Shown: in pieces, positions 54,701 to 61,660 of the stretch
Layout: every line of letters starts with the position of its first letter
How positions within the stretch are numbered: position 1 is the stretch's first letter
Assembly: GCF_005144585.1 (NCBI RefSeq)
Contig: NZ_SSMQ01000001.1
Location: 186,001 to 250,000, forward strand
Origin: Polyangium fumosum
Lineage (GTDB): Bacteria; Myxococcota_A; Polyangia; Polyangiales; Polyangiaceae
Length of the DNA: 64,000 bases
Direction of reading: 5' to 3'
Program-made: the position numbers and the translations under genes
The notes under the pieces: model-generated
What the model was told of the DNA's origin: nothing
What the model saw: only the letters and a program-made list of their open reading frames with translations
Database searches by the model: none

Positions 54701-57524
54701 TCGCGGCGAGGGTCCCGGTCGCAATGCGCAGGAAGGGGGCGCCAGCGTGACTTCGGTGGTAAAATCGAATGAGCGTCGCGCCGCCCTCCGCTGGCTCGAC
54801 GTGGGTCTGCAAAACCCCGCCGTCCTCGGCGAGGACGAGCCGCTCGACGGCGAGGCGCAAGGGACGGTCGTCATCGTCGGCTGATCGCGCGAGGCTCGCG
54901 AGCGCCCCCAGGGACAGGACATCCACGAAGGCGAGGTGGTGCCTCCCAAGGCGGTCGATCGCGGCCGCGTCGAGCGTGCGCTCGAATCCACGGAGCAACG
55001 GCTGGTGTGCGAAGGGGACGAGCGGTCGACCGAGGAGCGATTGGCCCTCGGAGAAAGGCGTCTCGGCATTCGTGCGGTTCGCTGGGGCGCGCAGCCAAAA
55101 TCGCTTTCGATCGAAGGGATACGTAGGCAGCCGGACGCGGCAGAGGTCGTACCCCTGGTGAATGTGTTGCCAATCCAGCGCGACGCCCCGCGTATAAAGC
55201 AGCCCGAGGGCGGAGAGGAGCACGTCCGCATCGGGCCTTCCTTCCTGCAAAGAGGCCACGGCCGAAGGGAGGAAGGGGCTTCTGGGAACGTCCGTGTTCG
55301 AGGGAGCGGGCTGCGGACCGAGCTCCAAGATTGCAGCGAAATCACGTGCATCGATGGCGGCGCCGGGCGCGCGGACGGGGGTCCCGGCGCGTGCCCAGGC
55401 CCTCCAGCCTTCGAGGTCGGCGGGGAGGCCGTCGGGCCGCGATGCGAGGTGCAGCGCCGTCCGCGGAGGCTCGAAGCGAATCGGCTCGATCGTCTCTTCG
55501 AGCGGGACCGCGTTTTCCCACGCGAGCAGCAGTGAGATGGCCTCTTCGAGCCGCAAAATGCCCGCGAGGTGGGCCGCGAGGACCTCGCCGCTGCCCTCTC
55601 CGAGCGACGCGCTCGGGTAGACACCCCACGAGCGAAGGAGCTGCGCGACGGCGTATTGCAGGACGAAGCATCGCTGCCCCGGGGGGGACGTCGATTCCTC
55701 TCCATTTTGCGTGAAGGTCGGGGCCACGTCGCGGCCGAGCCTGGCCCGGAGCGCCTCCTCGCAGGTGACCACGGCCTGGCGGAAGACGGGCTCCTTCTCG
55801 TAGAGAGCGCGACCGACGTGGGCCGCGACGGAGCGCTGGTGCGGGCAGGAAAAACCAATCCGGGGCTTTCGCGTGCTGCGCGGCGCGACGCCGCTCGATG
55901 CGTCCCGCGGGATCCCGCCCGCGGCGACGACGGCAAGGTCGTCGAGTAGTTTGTCCGGTGAACCGACGAGGAGCACGAGGCGGTGCTCGAAATGGTTCCG
56001 TCCGACGGCGGCTGTGTAGCAGGCGTCGTCCACGCGGATGTCGGGGTGCTCGGCGAGGTGTGCGCGTAGCCGCTCCGCCGAGGCGCGGAGCGCGGCCGAA
56101 GTGCGGGCGGAGAGCGGCAGGAGATTCGTCTGCGCGCGCAGAGGCCGCTCGTCGCGTCTCGGGGCCGGGGCTTCCTCGACGACCACGTGTACGTTCGTGC
56201 CGCTGAGGCCGGACGCGCTCACGCCGGCAATTCGTGGGGATTCGCCGCGCTTCCAGGGGACTTCGGCGACGGGGATGGTGAACGGCGTATCCGCGAGGGA
56301 GATCCGCGGATTCAGCTTCTCGAAATGGAGATTGGGCGGGATGGCCTCGTGCTCCAGCGCGAGCACCGCCTTGACGAGGCCGGCGACGCCCGAGGCCGCT
56401 TCGGCGTGGCCGATGTTCGTCTTCAGCGATCCGAGGACGCACGTCGATCTGTCGGGTCGCGCGGCGCCGAGCACGGCGCGAAGCGCCTCGGCCTCGATGG
56501 CGTCGCCGAGGGGCGAGCCATTGCTGTGCATCTCCACGTAGCCCACGCGCGTAGGCGCCACGCGCGCCTCGCCGAGCGCGAGGCGCAGCGCCATGACCTG
56601 CGCGCTCACGCTCGGCGCCGTGGGGCTCTGCGCCCGCCCATTGTGGACGACGGCGGAGCCGCGCACGATGGCTCGTATGGGATCCCGCTGGCGCAAGGCA
56701 TCCGAGAGCCGGCGCAGGACGACGATCCCGCACCCTTCGGACCGAACGTATCCATCGGCCGCGGCGTCGAAGGTCCTGCACTTGCCCTCGGACGACAGGA
56801 TTTGTAGCGAGGAGAGCAGGTTCGAACCGCGCGGGTCGAGGATGAGGTTTACGCCCCCGGCGAGCGCGAGATCACACTCGCCGTCTCGCAATGCCCGGCA
56901 GGCGGCATGAACGGCCGCGAGGGCCGAGGAGCAGGCCGTATCGATACAAAGACTTGGCCCCCGCAAGTCGAGCAGGTGCGAGATCCGGCCCGCCGCGAGC
57001 GGCACGGCCGTGCCCGTGGCCAGGAGCCCCTCCGGTTCGTCGGACGCGGCGGACGACAGGCGCTCGTAATCGTGCAGCGTGATCCCGACGTAGACGCCCG
57101 TGCGGCTCCCTTCGAGCGAGGCGGCGGGGATGGTTGCGTCTTCCAGCGCCTCCCAGGCGACCTCGAGCAGGACCCGCTGCTGGGGATCCATGGCGGAGGC
57201 CTCGGCTGGGGGCAGGCCGAAGAACTCGGCGTCGAACTGGTCCACGCCGTCGAGGAGGCCCGCCCAGTGGGCGGCGGGGTGGGGCGCGGCGCTTGCAGTC
57301 CAGCGCTCTGGGATCGTCGAGCGGATGCCGTTCGTCCCGTCGCGCAGCTTTCGCCAGAACGTCTCAGGGTCGATGCCTCCGCCGGGCAAACGGCATGCGA
57401 TTCCGACGATCGCGATGGCCTCATTTTTGGCCCGCTCGGCTTCGGCGAGCCGCACCTCCATCTGCTCGAGCACGTGAAGCGCGCGCCCGAGAAGGGAAGC
57501 GGAATCCGCGCGACCGTGCGTCAC
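51732..57524 (-). CDS. PKS5: degenerate terminal module with active-looking thioesterase (KS-AT*-DH*-KR*-ACP-TE)
   Basis: 1930 residues, on the opposite strand. N-terminal docking helix, KS (~35-452; Cys198 and both His kept, but EAHGTGT reads EMHSNGS), an AT remnant (~555-745) in which FSGQGSQW reads FSCPHQRS and GHSxGE reads GEGSGE, so the catalytic Ser (Gly644) and His (Glu643) are gone and the C-terminal half is missing, a DH remnant (~828-1090) without HxxxGxxxxP, a KR (~1318-1500) with TGGLGWLG and Tyr1465 but Ala1469 for the catalytic Asn and no LDD, an ACP (~1575-1645, Ser1604 in GLGSIAG), and a type I TE (~1672-1930) with Ser1747 (GYSFG), Asp1774 and His1900, an ideal triad spacing. 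It probably off-loads the chain by hydrolysis or cyclisation. Confidence 0.93.
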   Translation of the reverse strand: MTHGRADSASLLGRALHVLEQMEVRLAEAERAKNEAIAIVGIACRLPGGGIDPETFWRKLRDGTNGIRSTIPERWTASAAPHPAAHWAGLLDGVDQFDAEFFGLPPAEASAMDPQQRVLLEVAWEALEDATIPAASLEGSRTGVYVGITLHDYERLSSAASDEPEGLLATGTAVPLAAGRISHLLDLRGPSLCIDTACSSALAAVHAACRALRDGECDLALAGGVNLILDPRGSNLLSSLQILSSEGKCRTFDAAADGYVRSEGCGIVVLRRLSDALRQRDPIRAIVRGSAVVHNGRAQSPTAPSVSAQVMALRLALGEARVAPTRVGYVEMHSNGSPLGDAIEAEALRAVLGAARPDRSTCVLGSLKTNIGHAEAASGVAGLVKAVLALEHEAIPPNLHFEKLNPRISLADTPFTIPVAEVPWKRGESPRIAGVSASGLSGTNVHVVVEEAPAPRRDERPLRAQTNLLPLSARTSAALRASAERLRAHLAEHPDIRVDDACYTAAVGRNHFEHRLVLLVGSPDKLLDDLAVVAAGGIPRDASSGVAPRSTRKPRIGFSCPHQRSVAAHVGRALYEKEPVFRQAVVTCEEALRARLGRDVAPTFTQNGEESTSPPGQRCFVLQYAVAQLLRSWGVYPSASLGEGSGEVLAAHLAGILRLEEAISLLLAWENAVPLEETIEPIRFEPPRTALHLASRPDGLPADLEGWRAWARAGTPVRAPGAAIDARDFAAILELGPQPAPSNTDVPRSPFLPSAVASLQEGRPDADVLLSALGLLYTRGVALDWQHIHQGYDLCRVRLPTYPFDRKRFWLRAPANRTNAETPFSEGQSLLGRPLVPFAHQPLLRGFERTLDAAAIDRLGRHHLAFVDVLSLGALASLARSADDDDRPLRLAVERLVLAEDGGVLQTHVEPAEGGATLIRFYHRSHAGAPFLRIATGTLAAKKAALPAPAHEPPRFDDLVEIPASLMRRRLARNGLSPRGFHYERVGAAERSSLARIIITETNPGAIARDLVHAAIALASSTHRAATGVPWSARSFDHLQHGANITSATWLRLVWTRLDTEEATVDGAWLDTDGTTIAEIRGLALTAAHPFDILRESGKDPAPRILHERTWIARPLTEPAQTAPKRHGLILADRSGLAQAAREHWLARGHACTIFTRDELEQAPERLDVVLALNRSITDVIHLWSLDAMHAEAPLEAWMRVLVTTRNLATIASSHERPPRFWFVTRGAEAISGPPGSLGAAALLGLGRALALETPGLWGGSIDLDPEPSAADVEHLTQALAQDDHEDRMAFRGGTRLCTRLSRLRAPLSDNPLSLRPEGTYLVTGGLGWLGLCAARWLVERGARSLVLVDSSRQKDAQLPVDTLRAIEALGARICVESADACDRHAMQSLLARLDAPLAGVVHADHGWAERYSPLDPSAAQAFETLVRRSALAGVVLDELTQDPSIEFVLLSTASSLGGAKGSAYEVLAEEIADALAFLRRSKGLRAHSVHAVPPGDAAAAWDEGLAPLSGDALRAALDRSMGQSGLVAATAVGMDAEQGEIDGSSDARRRGTEFLLDRLPRAGAQAGRRLLTTFVREQVAHLLGHELDAVAIDAPFDSLGLGSIAGVQLATALGRALGVPLPASVTLEHASVSALVEHLASRLLPIPHAREAAGLSRPWAYSPLLPLRSTGRQEPFFCVHPGYGMALVFKTLAVHLGPDQPFYGLQARGVDLDEPPIDRIEEMAALYVQAVRSVKPRGPYKIGGYSFGAYVAYEMAQQLTKEGEEVERLVIIDIPAAVAGREGSLLELLAVWLGYTDDPMFSSLGPDEQARHIARAVATSAMLPDDVSESNRLQAVVAAHNAALRTYRLKPWSGRITLIRSRGTVAGGLAQSLEGLGLAYGWDALSPYPVDIHDTTGTHFNLIFEPYVRELSAILRRILAEPARAEPPA

Positions 57525-57671
57525 GTCACCGCCATGAGGGGAAAGCGAAAGAGCGCTCGAGGGGCAACGCGTCGGTGCATGACTCGTTGGCGCTCATCTT
57601 CCGAAGGAACGTGGGATCTACCGCGGTCACGTGGGCATCGGCGGTCGTGAGCGATGACGACCGGCGACGAT

Positions 57672-58112
57672 CTACGGCAGCGTCCAGCCGGCCTGCAGGG
57701 CGTTGCGCGACATCTCGGAGTTGTAGTTGGCCCACCACTCCCGGAGGTACGAACTCGCCGGACCCTGGTGCTCGGCCGAGATGTGGGGCACGACTTCGGC
57801 GTGCACGGTGACCGCGTTCCACGTGGCGTACCAGATCATGGCGAGGAGGTTCTCGCCCTGGGAGATCTGCGAGGGAACCACGGCACCCATGTACGTCGCC
57901 AGGGCTTCGGTGCCCTTGTTGTCGAGCTCCTCCGCCATCATGGCGTGCAGGCTCATGAGGAACTGCTCGAGGTCTGCGGCAGTGTACCGGATCCGGACGT
58001 TCGGATCTTTTTGCGCACGGTCGGCCATGGCCTGCGCCACGACCTTGATCTTGGACCTGAAGACAGACAGCAGCTCAGTTGCCCACGCTTCCATGACAGC
58101 GACCCGTAGCAT
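57672..58112 (-). CDS. Small helical protein, paralogue A, upstream of PKS5
   Basis: 146 residues from the ATG at 58112 (MLRVAVMEAW; an alternative ATG lies at 58094). All-helical, soluble, no signal. It aligns by eye over its length with the protein at 58735-59184: shared positions include DLxQ, MxExLxxK, YxxxVxP and GExL. The pattern recalls the helical sensor domains found at the N-terminus of RsbR-type stressosome proteins, but no family can be asserted. It lies 147 bp upstream of PKS5 on the same strand and could be co-transcribed with it. A weak promoter-like CCGACA-18 bp-TATTTC sits about 50 bp upstream. Confidence 0.65.
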   Translation of the reverse strand: MLRVAVMEAWATELLSVFRSKIKVVAQAMADRAQKDPNVRIRYTAADLEQFLMSLHAMMAEELDNKGTEALATYMGAVVPSQISQGENLLAMIWYATWNAVTVHAEVVPHISAEHQGPASSYLREWWANYNSEMSRNALQAGWTLP

Positions 58113-58734
58113 GGACCAACCGTCGACACAAGACTGACCGGGGGAGGCTCCTGGGGGCTTGAAATACGCGCCCCAAAGCAGGTGTGTCGGCGTGGAGCTC
58201 AAGGCGTGCGCGGTGCGGGAGGGGGTGTCGGGCGATCGTCGGCGGGGGCGCGTCGCGAGAGGAGAGGCGCGGCCAAACGTATTCGTCGGGCGTGGCGCTT
58301 GCGGCTTGTCGTGCATTTCGGTTTGAATGCGATTGCAGGAGCGCGGCGCCAGCCCTCATTCGATGGCGCGGGTGGGAGGAGACGGTGCGCGGGTAAGAAT
58401 TTTTGTCTTGACGTGGATTTTTGAATGTGGGGTGGTATGTTTTCGGGTCGATTGGGATATGTCGCCGCGGGCTCCGTATGTGGCGAACAGGAGACGCCTG
58501 CTTGCTCGCCAGGAGCGAAATTCTCTAGACAAACGGGTTTCCGAGGCGCGCATCGCGCATGCAGGATCTCACGGCTGTGGCGGCGCCGGGAGCGACGAGG
58601 TCCGCGGGCGTCGCTTCGCACCCTCACTGCATGGGTCAGAAATGTGAGGTGGCTCGCGTTTTGGTGCGCGGGCTGCCCGGATGACCGAGGCGAACACCAT
58701 ATTACCCAGCGCGGACAATGTGGTAGCATGCGCC
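58113..58734. other. Divergent intergenic region of the paralogue pair
   Basis: About 620 bp between the two divergent small-protein genes. No convincing gene. A clearly AT-richer stretch at about 58395-58460 (GTAAGAATTTTTGTCTTGACG and following) is the best promoter-like zone; it holds TTGACG on the + strand but no good -10 at 17 bp. Just upstream of 58735 lie AATTACCC-like and TAGCAT elements, and codons between 58681 and 58735 are rare AT-rich ones, so that stretch is better read as promoter than as coding sequence. Confidence 0.45.
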
Positions 58735-59184
58735 ATGCTCACCGAAGGCGATCGCCTGCAGCTCGCTCGGTTCATCCAAGCGAACGTCGAAAAGTACACG
58801 GACGCGCTCGTCCGTGCCGTCGAGCTCACCCAGGCGAAGGATTACCGGCGCGAGGATCTGAAGCAGATCATCGCTGGGTACGTCGCGATCATGTCCGAGG
58901 CCCTGGTCGAGAAGAGCAACGACAAGCGCTCGTTCTACCTCGAGACGGTCATCCCCGGCCTCGTCACGAACGGGGAGGCGCTGCCGAAGCTCCTTTACGG
59001 CGCGGCGAGCGTCAGCCTGATCATCTCGATGGATGTGATGCACGGATTCCCCTCCGCCTCGCCGAGCGATCTTTCCGACTGGGTTGCCGATTATTTTGCG
59101 TCGTTTTTACGCGACATGATGGGCTCCGCCCTCACGACCGCGATGCAGACCCCGGCGCTCCTCGCGCAGATGGCGAGCAGCTAG
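58735..59184 (+). CDS. Small helical protein, paralogue B
   Basis: 149 residues, all-helical and soluble, similar to the protein encoded at 57672-58112 (DLxQ, MxExLxxK, PxxxxxGExL shared). Start: the frame is open from the ATG at 58681, but the 18 codons before 58735 include ATA, TTA, AAT, GTA and GCA, atypical here, so the ATG at 58735 (MLTEGD) is preferred; the mRNA could be nearly leaderless. It converges on the terpene synthase gene with stop codons overlapping in CTAG. Function unknown; a regulatory or sensor role is possible. Confidence 0.65.
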   Translation: MLTEGDRLQLARFIQANVEKYTDALVRAVELTQAKDYRREDLKQIIAGYVAIMSEALVEKSNDKRSFYLETVIPGLVTNGEALPKLLYGAASVSLIISMDVMHGFPSASPSDLSDWVADYFASFLRDMMGSALTTAMQTPALLAQMASS

Positions 59185-60161
59185 CCCGACGAGCCTTCTT
59201 CTCGCGCGACGGCGACCTTGGGCGGCAATGTGGGAGAGACTTGATACCGCCCATTTTCGTAGGCCCAATCGAGATGGCCACGCAGCAGATGCCCGAGCGC
59301 GGTGACGAAGCGGCGCGTGCCCTCGTCCGGATCGTCGTGGCGTAGGCGCTCCGCGAGCTGGAACCATTGGCGCATGCGCTCGTTGTGCATGCCAACCACC
59401 AGCTCCTCGGCTTGCGCGGCGCCGATTTTTTTCTCCCGCATGAGCACGAGGACGAGGTTGTGGTAATCGCCCTCGTCGAGCTCCCGCGCATACGTGAACA
59501 GGTCGTTCGCCATTCCCACGAGCGAGCAAGCCTGGCCTTCGAGCCGCGCGACGTCCGGCCGCATCCGGGCCGCCGTCCCCGCGGGCCGTGCACGATCCGC
59601 GTCGGCGAGCTCGATCAGCGGAGAAAGACCAATCGTGGTCTTCCGCGCCTCCAAATAAAGATCTGCGTGCGGGACGAACCGGTTTTTTCGATTGATCGCC
59701 TCCCAGGCAAAACCGGCGAACAGATCCGCCACCTTGTCGGCGAAACGAGCGAACCAGGCCTCCGAGAACATGCTCGTCATCCGGAGCCGAAGATCCTCGA
59801 ACGCGCTCCCCATCGGGACATCCCTTTGCGACGGTTCGGTTCCGCGCAGGACGTTCACCTGCCGACCCAGCAAGAGCGCGGTATCGATCGGATGCACCTC
59901 CGGCCGCTCGCTCAGGTCGTCCGTCAGGAAAAACAGCACGAGCCAATCCGTCGCGATTCGCAGGGCATCGGCGCTCGCGTCGGGAAAGAATCGCGCGCCG
60001 AGCGTTCCGAGCTGAATTTTTTCGAGCCGTGTGTAGAGGGCTTCCGTCGGGAGAAGCTCGTGGCGCCGTGCCCACCCGAGGCTCGCGGCCTGCGCCTCGG
60101 CACCGTTGGGATTGAGCGCCGAAGGTAACGGACAATAGATGGCAGAACTCATGAGACTCAT
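59181..60161 (-). CDS. Class I terpene synthase
   Basis: 326 residues. Metal-dependent cyclisation of a prenyl diphosphate (farnesyl or geranyl type) in the cytoplasm. The Asp-rich motif reads DDLSE within FFLTDDLSERPE, and the NSE motif NDLFTYARE fits N-D-x-x-S/T-x-x-x-E. The C-terminal WAYENGRY matches the RY-type ending of bacterial terpene synthases. The start at 60161 is chosen for AGGAGGG at 60166-60172 and because the upstream promoter -35 box overlaps the alternative start at 60236. It is alone apart from the convergent small protein; no prenyltransferase or P450 gene is nearby. The product cannot be predicted from sequence alone. Confidence 0.9.
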   Translation of the reverse strand: MSLMSSAIYCPLPSALNPNGAEAQAASLGWARRHELLPTEALYTRLEKIQLGTLGARFFPDASADALRIATDWLVLFFLTDDLSERPEVHPIDTALLLGRQVNVLRGTEPSQRDVPMGSAFEDLRLRMTSMFSEAWFARFADKVADLFAGFAWEAINRKNRFVPHADLYLEARKTTIGLSPLIELADADRARPAGTAARMRPDVARLEGQACSLVGMANDLFTYARELDEGDYHNLVLVLMREKKIGAAQAEELVVGMHNERMRQWFQLAERLRHDDPDEGTRRFVTALGHLLRGHLDWAYENGRYQVSPTLPPKVAVAREEGSSG

Positions 60162-60207
60162 GAGGCCCTCCTGGCGCGTGGGCGTTATGCCAATGATTCC
60201 AGCATCG

Positions 60208-60236
60208 AGTAGACCCGAGAAAAACCTCGAAGTCAA
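60208..60236 (-). promoter_or_regulatory. Sigma70-type promoter of the terpene synthase gene
   Basis: On the minus strand TTGACT (complement of 60231-60236) and TCTACT (complement of 60208-60213) are separated by 17 bp, matching 5/6 and 4/6 of the consensus. The start site would fall near 60201, giving a ~40-nt leader with the AGGAGGG ribosome-binding site. Confidence 0.6.
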
Positions 60237-60517
60237 GGGTGTGACGCGGTACGGAAGCTCAGCACGGCGCCGCGCCTATTGTGGGACTCGTACGAAAGCA
60301 GGAATCAGACGATCCAGAATATCAAAAGAAAGCGTCGATTTAACCGAAATGGCGCGCTCTCCATTGGCACCATTGCAACCACGTCGCGCTGGCCTGCGCT
60401 TCGAGCGTTTCGGTTCGTGGCCGCACCTCGACGGCGGGCGCACCACGCGCGAGAGGTCCGTGATCCTACGCCATCCATTGCCCTCCCCCCTCGTTCGGTG
60501 TCACAACCACGCCCCCG
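60237..60517. other. Intergenic region before the subtilase gene
   Basis: Together with the promoter above, this divergent gap (60162-60517) holds no gene. A modestly AT-rich stretch at 60295-60345 (AATATCAAAAGAAAGCG and following) may contain the subtilase promoter. The TGGCAC...TTGCA-like sequence at 60365-60377 has the wrong spacing for sigma54. Confidence 0.45.
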
Positions 60518-61657
60518 ATGGCCCGCCCCCAGCTCCTCTCCATCCCCGAGCGCCTCGACGCCAACCCCCGCTTCACCGGCCGCGGCATCGTCATCGCCCT
60601 CGTCGACAGCGGCTTCTATCCGCACCCCGACCTCATGCGCCCGAAGCGCCGCATCAAGGCGTACGCCGACGCGACGCGTGACGAGGCCGTCGCCGACGAC
60701 TTCTTCACGCCGCGCGCCGCGTCGTGGCACGGCACCATGACCGCCTGCACCGCCGCAGGGAACGGCTACGTTTCGGGCGGCCGGTACCGCGGGCTCGCCT
60801 CGGAAGCCGAGGTCGTGCTCGTCAAGGCGATGAGCAGCGAGGGAAAGATCACGGGCAAGAACGTCGCCCACGCGATCCGCTTTCCGCTTCGATACCCGCA
60901 CCTCGGCATCCGCGTGCTCAACGTGTCGCTCGCCGCGCCGTCGAGTGATCCCGACCTCGCCGAGGTCGAGGCCGCCGTCGCCGAGGTCGTCGCCGCAGGG
61001 ATCACGGTCTTCGCCGCCGCAGGCAACACGCCCGGCAGGCCCTCGCGTCCGCCCGCGTCCGCGCCCGAGGCGATCACCGTCGGCGGCCTCGACGACAAGG
61101 GCGAGCGCGAAGGCGACGCGTCGCTCTGGCCGTCGAGCTACGGCACGATCCGCGAGGGGCTCGACAAGCCGGACCTCGTGGCCCCCGCGATCTGGGTGCC
61201 CGCGCCGATGCTGCCCGGCACGCTCGTCGCACGGGAAGCCGTCGCGCTTTTCCAGCTCCTCTCCGTGCTCGAAGAGCTCTCCGTCGAGCAGGGTTTCTCC
61301 GAGCAGAAGCAGCGCGCGGGCCACGACGAGCGCAGCAGCGTGAACGGGCTCATCGACGCGGTCAGCGCGCGCATCAACCGGCAGAAGTACATCGGCGTCG
61401 ACTACCAGCACGTCGACGGGACGTCGTTCGCCGCGCCGATCGCCGCGAGCGTGGCGGCGCAGATGCTCGAAGCGAACCCGCTCCTCACGCCCGCGCAGAT
61501 CCGCGAGGGCCTGCTCGCGACGGCGGCGCCCATGCCGCAGTACCCGAAGATCCAGCAAGGCGCAGGGTTCATCCGGCCTCGTCAGGCCGTGATGTGGGCG
61601 CAGCAGAAGAAGCAGGACAAGTTCGTCGCCGTGGTGGAAGAAGGCGCGCTCGAGTAA
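60518..61657 (+). CDS. Intracellular S8-family subtilase
   Basis: 379 residues, no signal peptide. The subtilisin triad is complete: Asp in IALVDSGF, His in SWHGTMTA, Ser in DGTSFAAPIAAS; the oxyanion Asn is in FAAAGNT. It lacks a recognisable inhibitor propeptide, and the sequence starts directly at the catalytic domain (MARPQLLSIPERLD). An insertion of about 70 residues (~250-295) between the Asn and Ser motifs is unusual. Probable cytoplasmic serine protease of unknown substrate. It ends 3 bp before the convergent substrate-binding protein gene. No ribosome-binding site is obvious. Confidence 0.88.
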   Translation: MARPQLLSIPERLDANPRFTGRGIVIALVDSGFYPHPDLMRPKRRIKAYADATRDEAVADDFFTPRAASWHGTMTACTAAGNGYVSGGRYRGLASEAEVVLVKAMSSEGKITGKNVAHAIRFPLRYPHLGIRVLNVSLAAPSSDPDLAEVEAAVAEVVAAGITVFAAAGNTPGRPSRPPASAPEAITVGGLDDKGEREGDASLWPSSYGTIREGLDKPDLVAPAIWVPAPMLPGTLVAREAVALFQLLSVLEELSVEQGFSEQKQRAGHDERSSVNGLIDAVSARINRQKYIGVDYQHVDGTSFAAPIAASVAAQMLEANPLLTPAQIREGLLATAAPMPQYPKIQQGAGFIRPRQAVMWAQQKKQDKFVAVVEEGALE

Positions 61658-61660
61658 CGC

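Noticed and set aside
58681-58734. Upstream ATG start for small paralogue B
   Set aside because: The codons between are AT-rich rare ones and no ribosome-binding site precedes it; the ATG at 58735 fits the paralogue better.
60162-60236. Longer start of the terpene synthase at 60236
   Set aside because: It coincides with the -35 box of a good promoter; AGGAGGG supports 60161.
60365-60377. TGGCAC...TTGCA sequence resembling a sigma54 promoter
   Set aside because: Only two bases separate the boxes instead of about five, so the GG-GC spacing is wrong.
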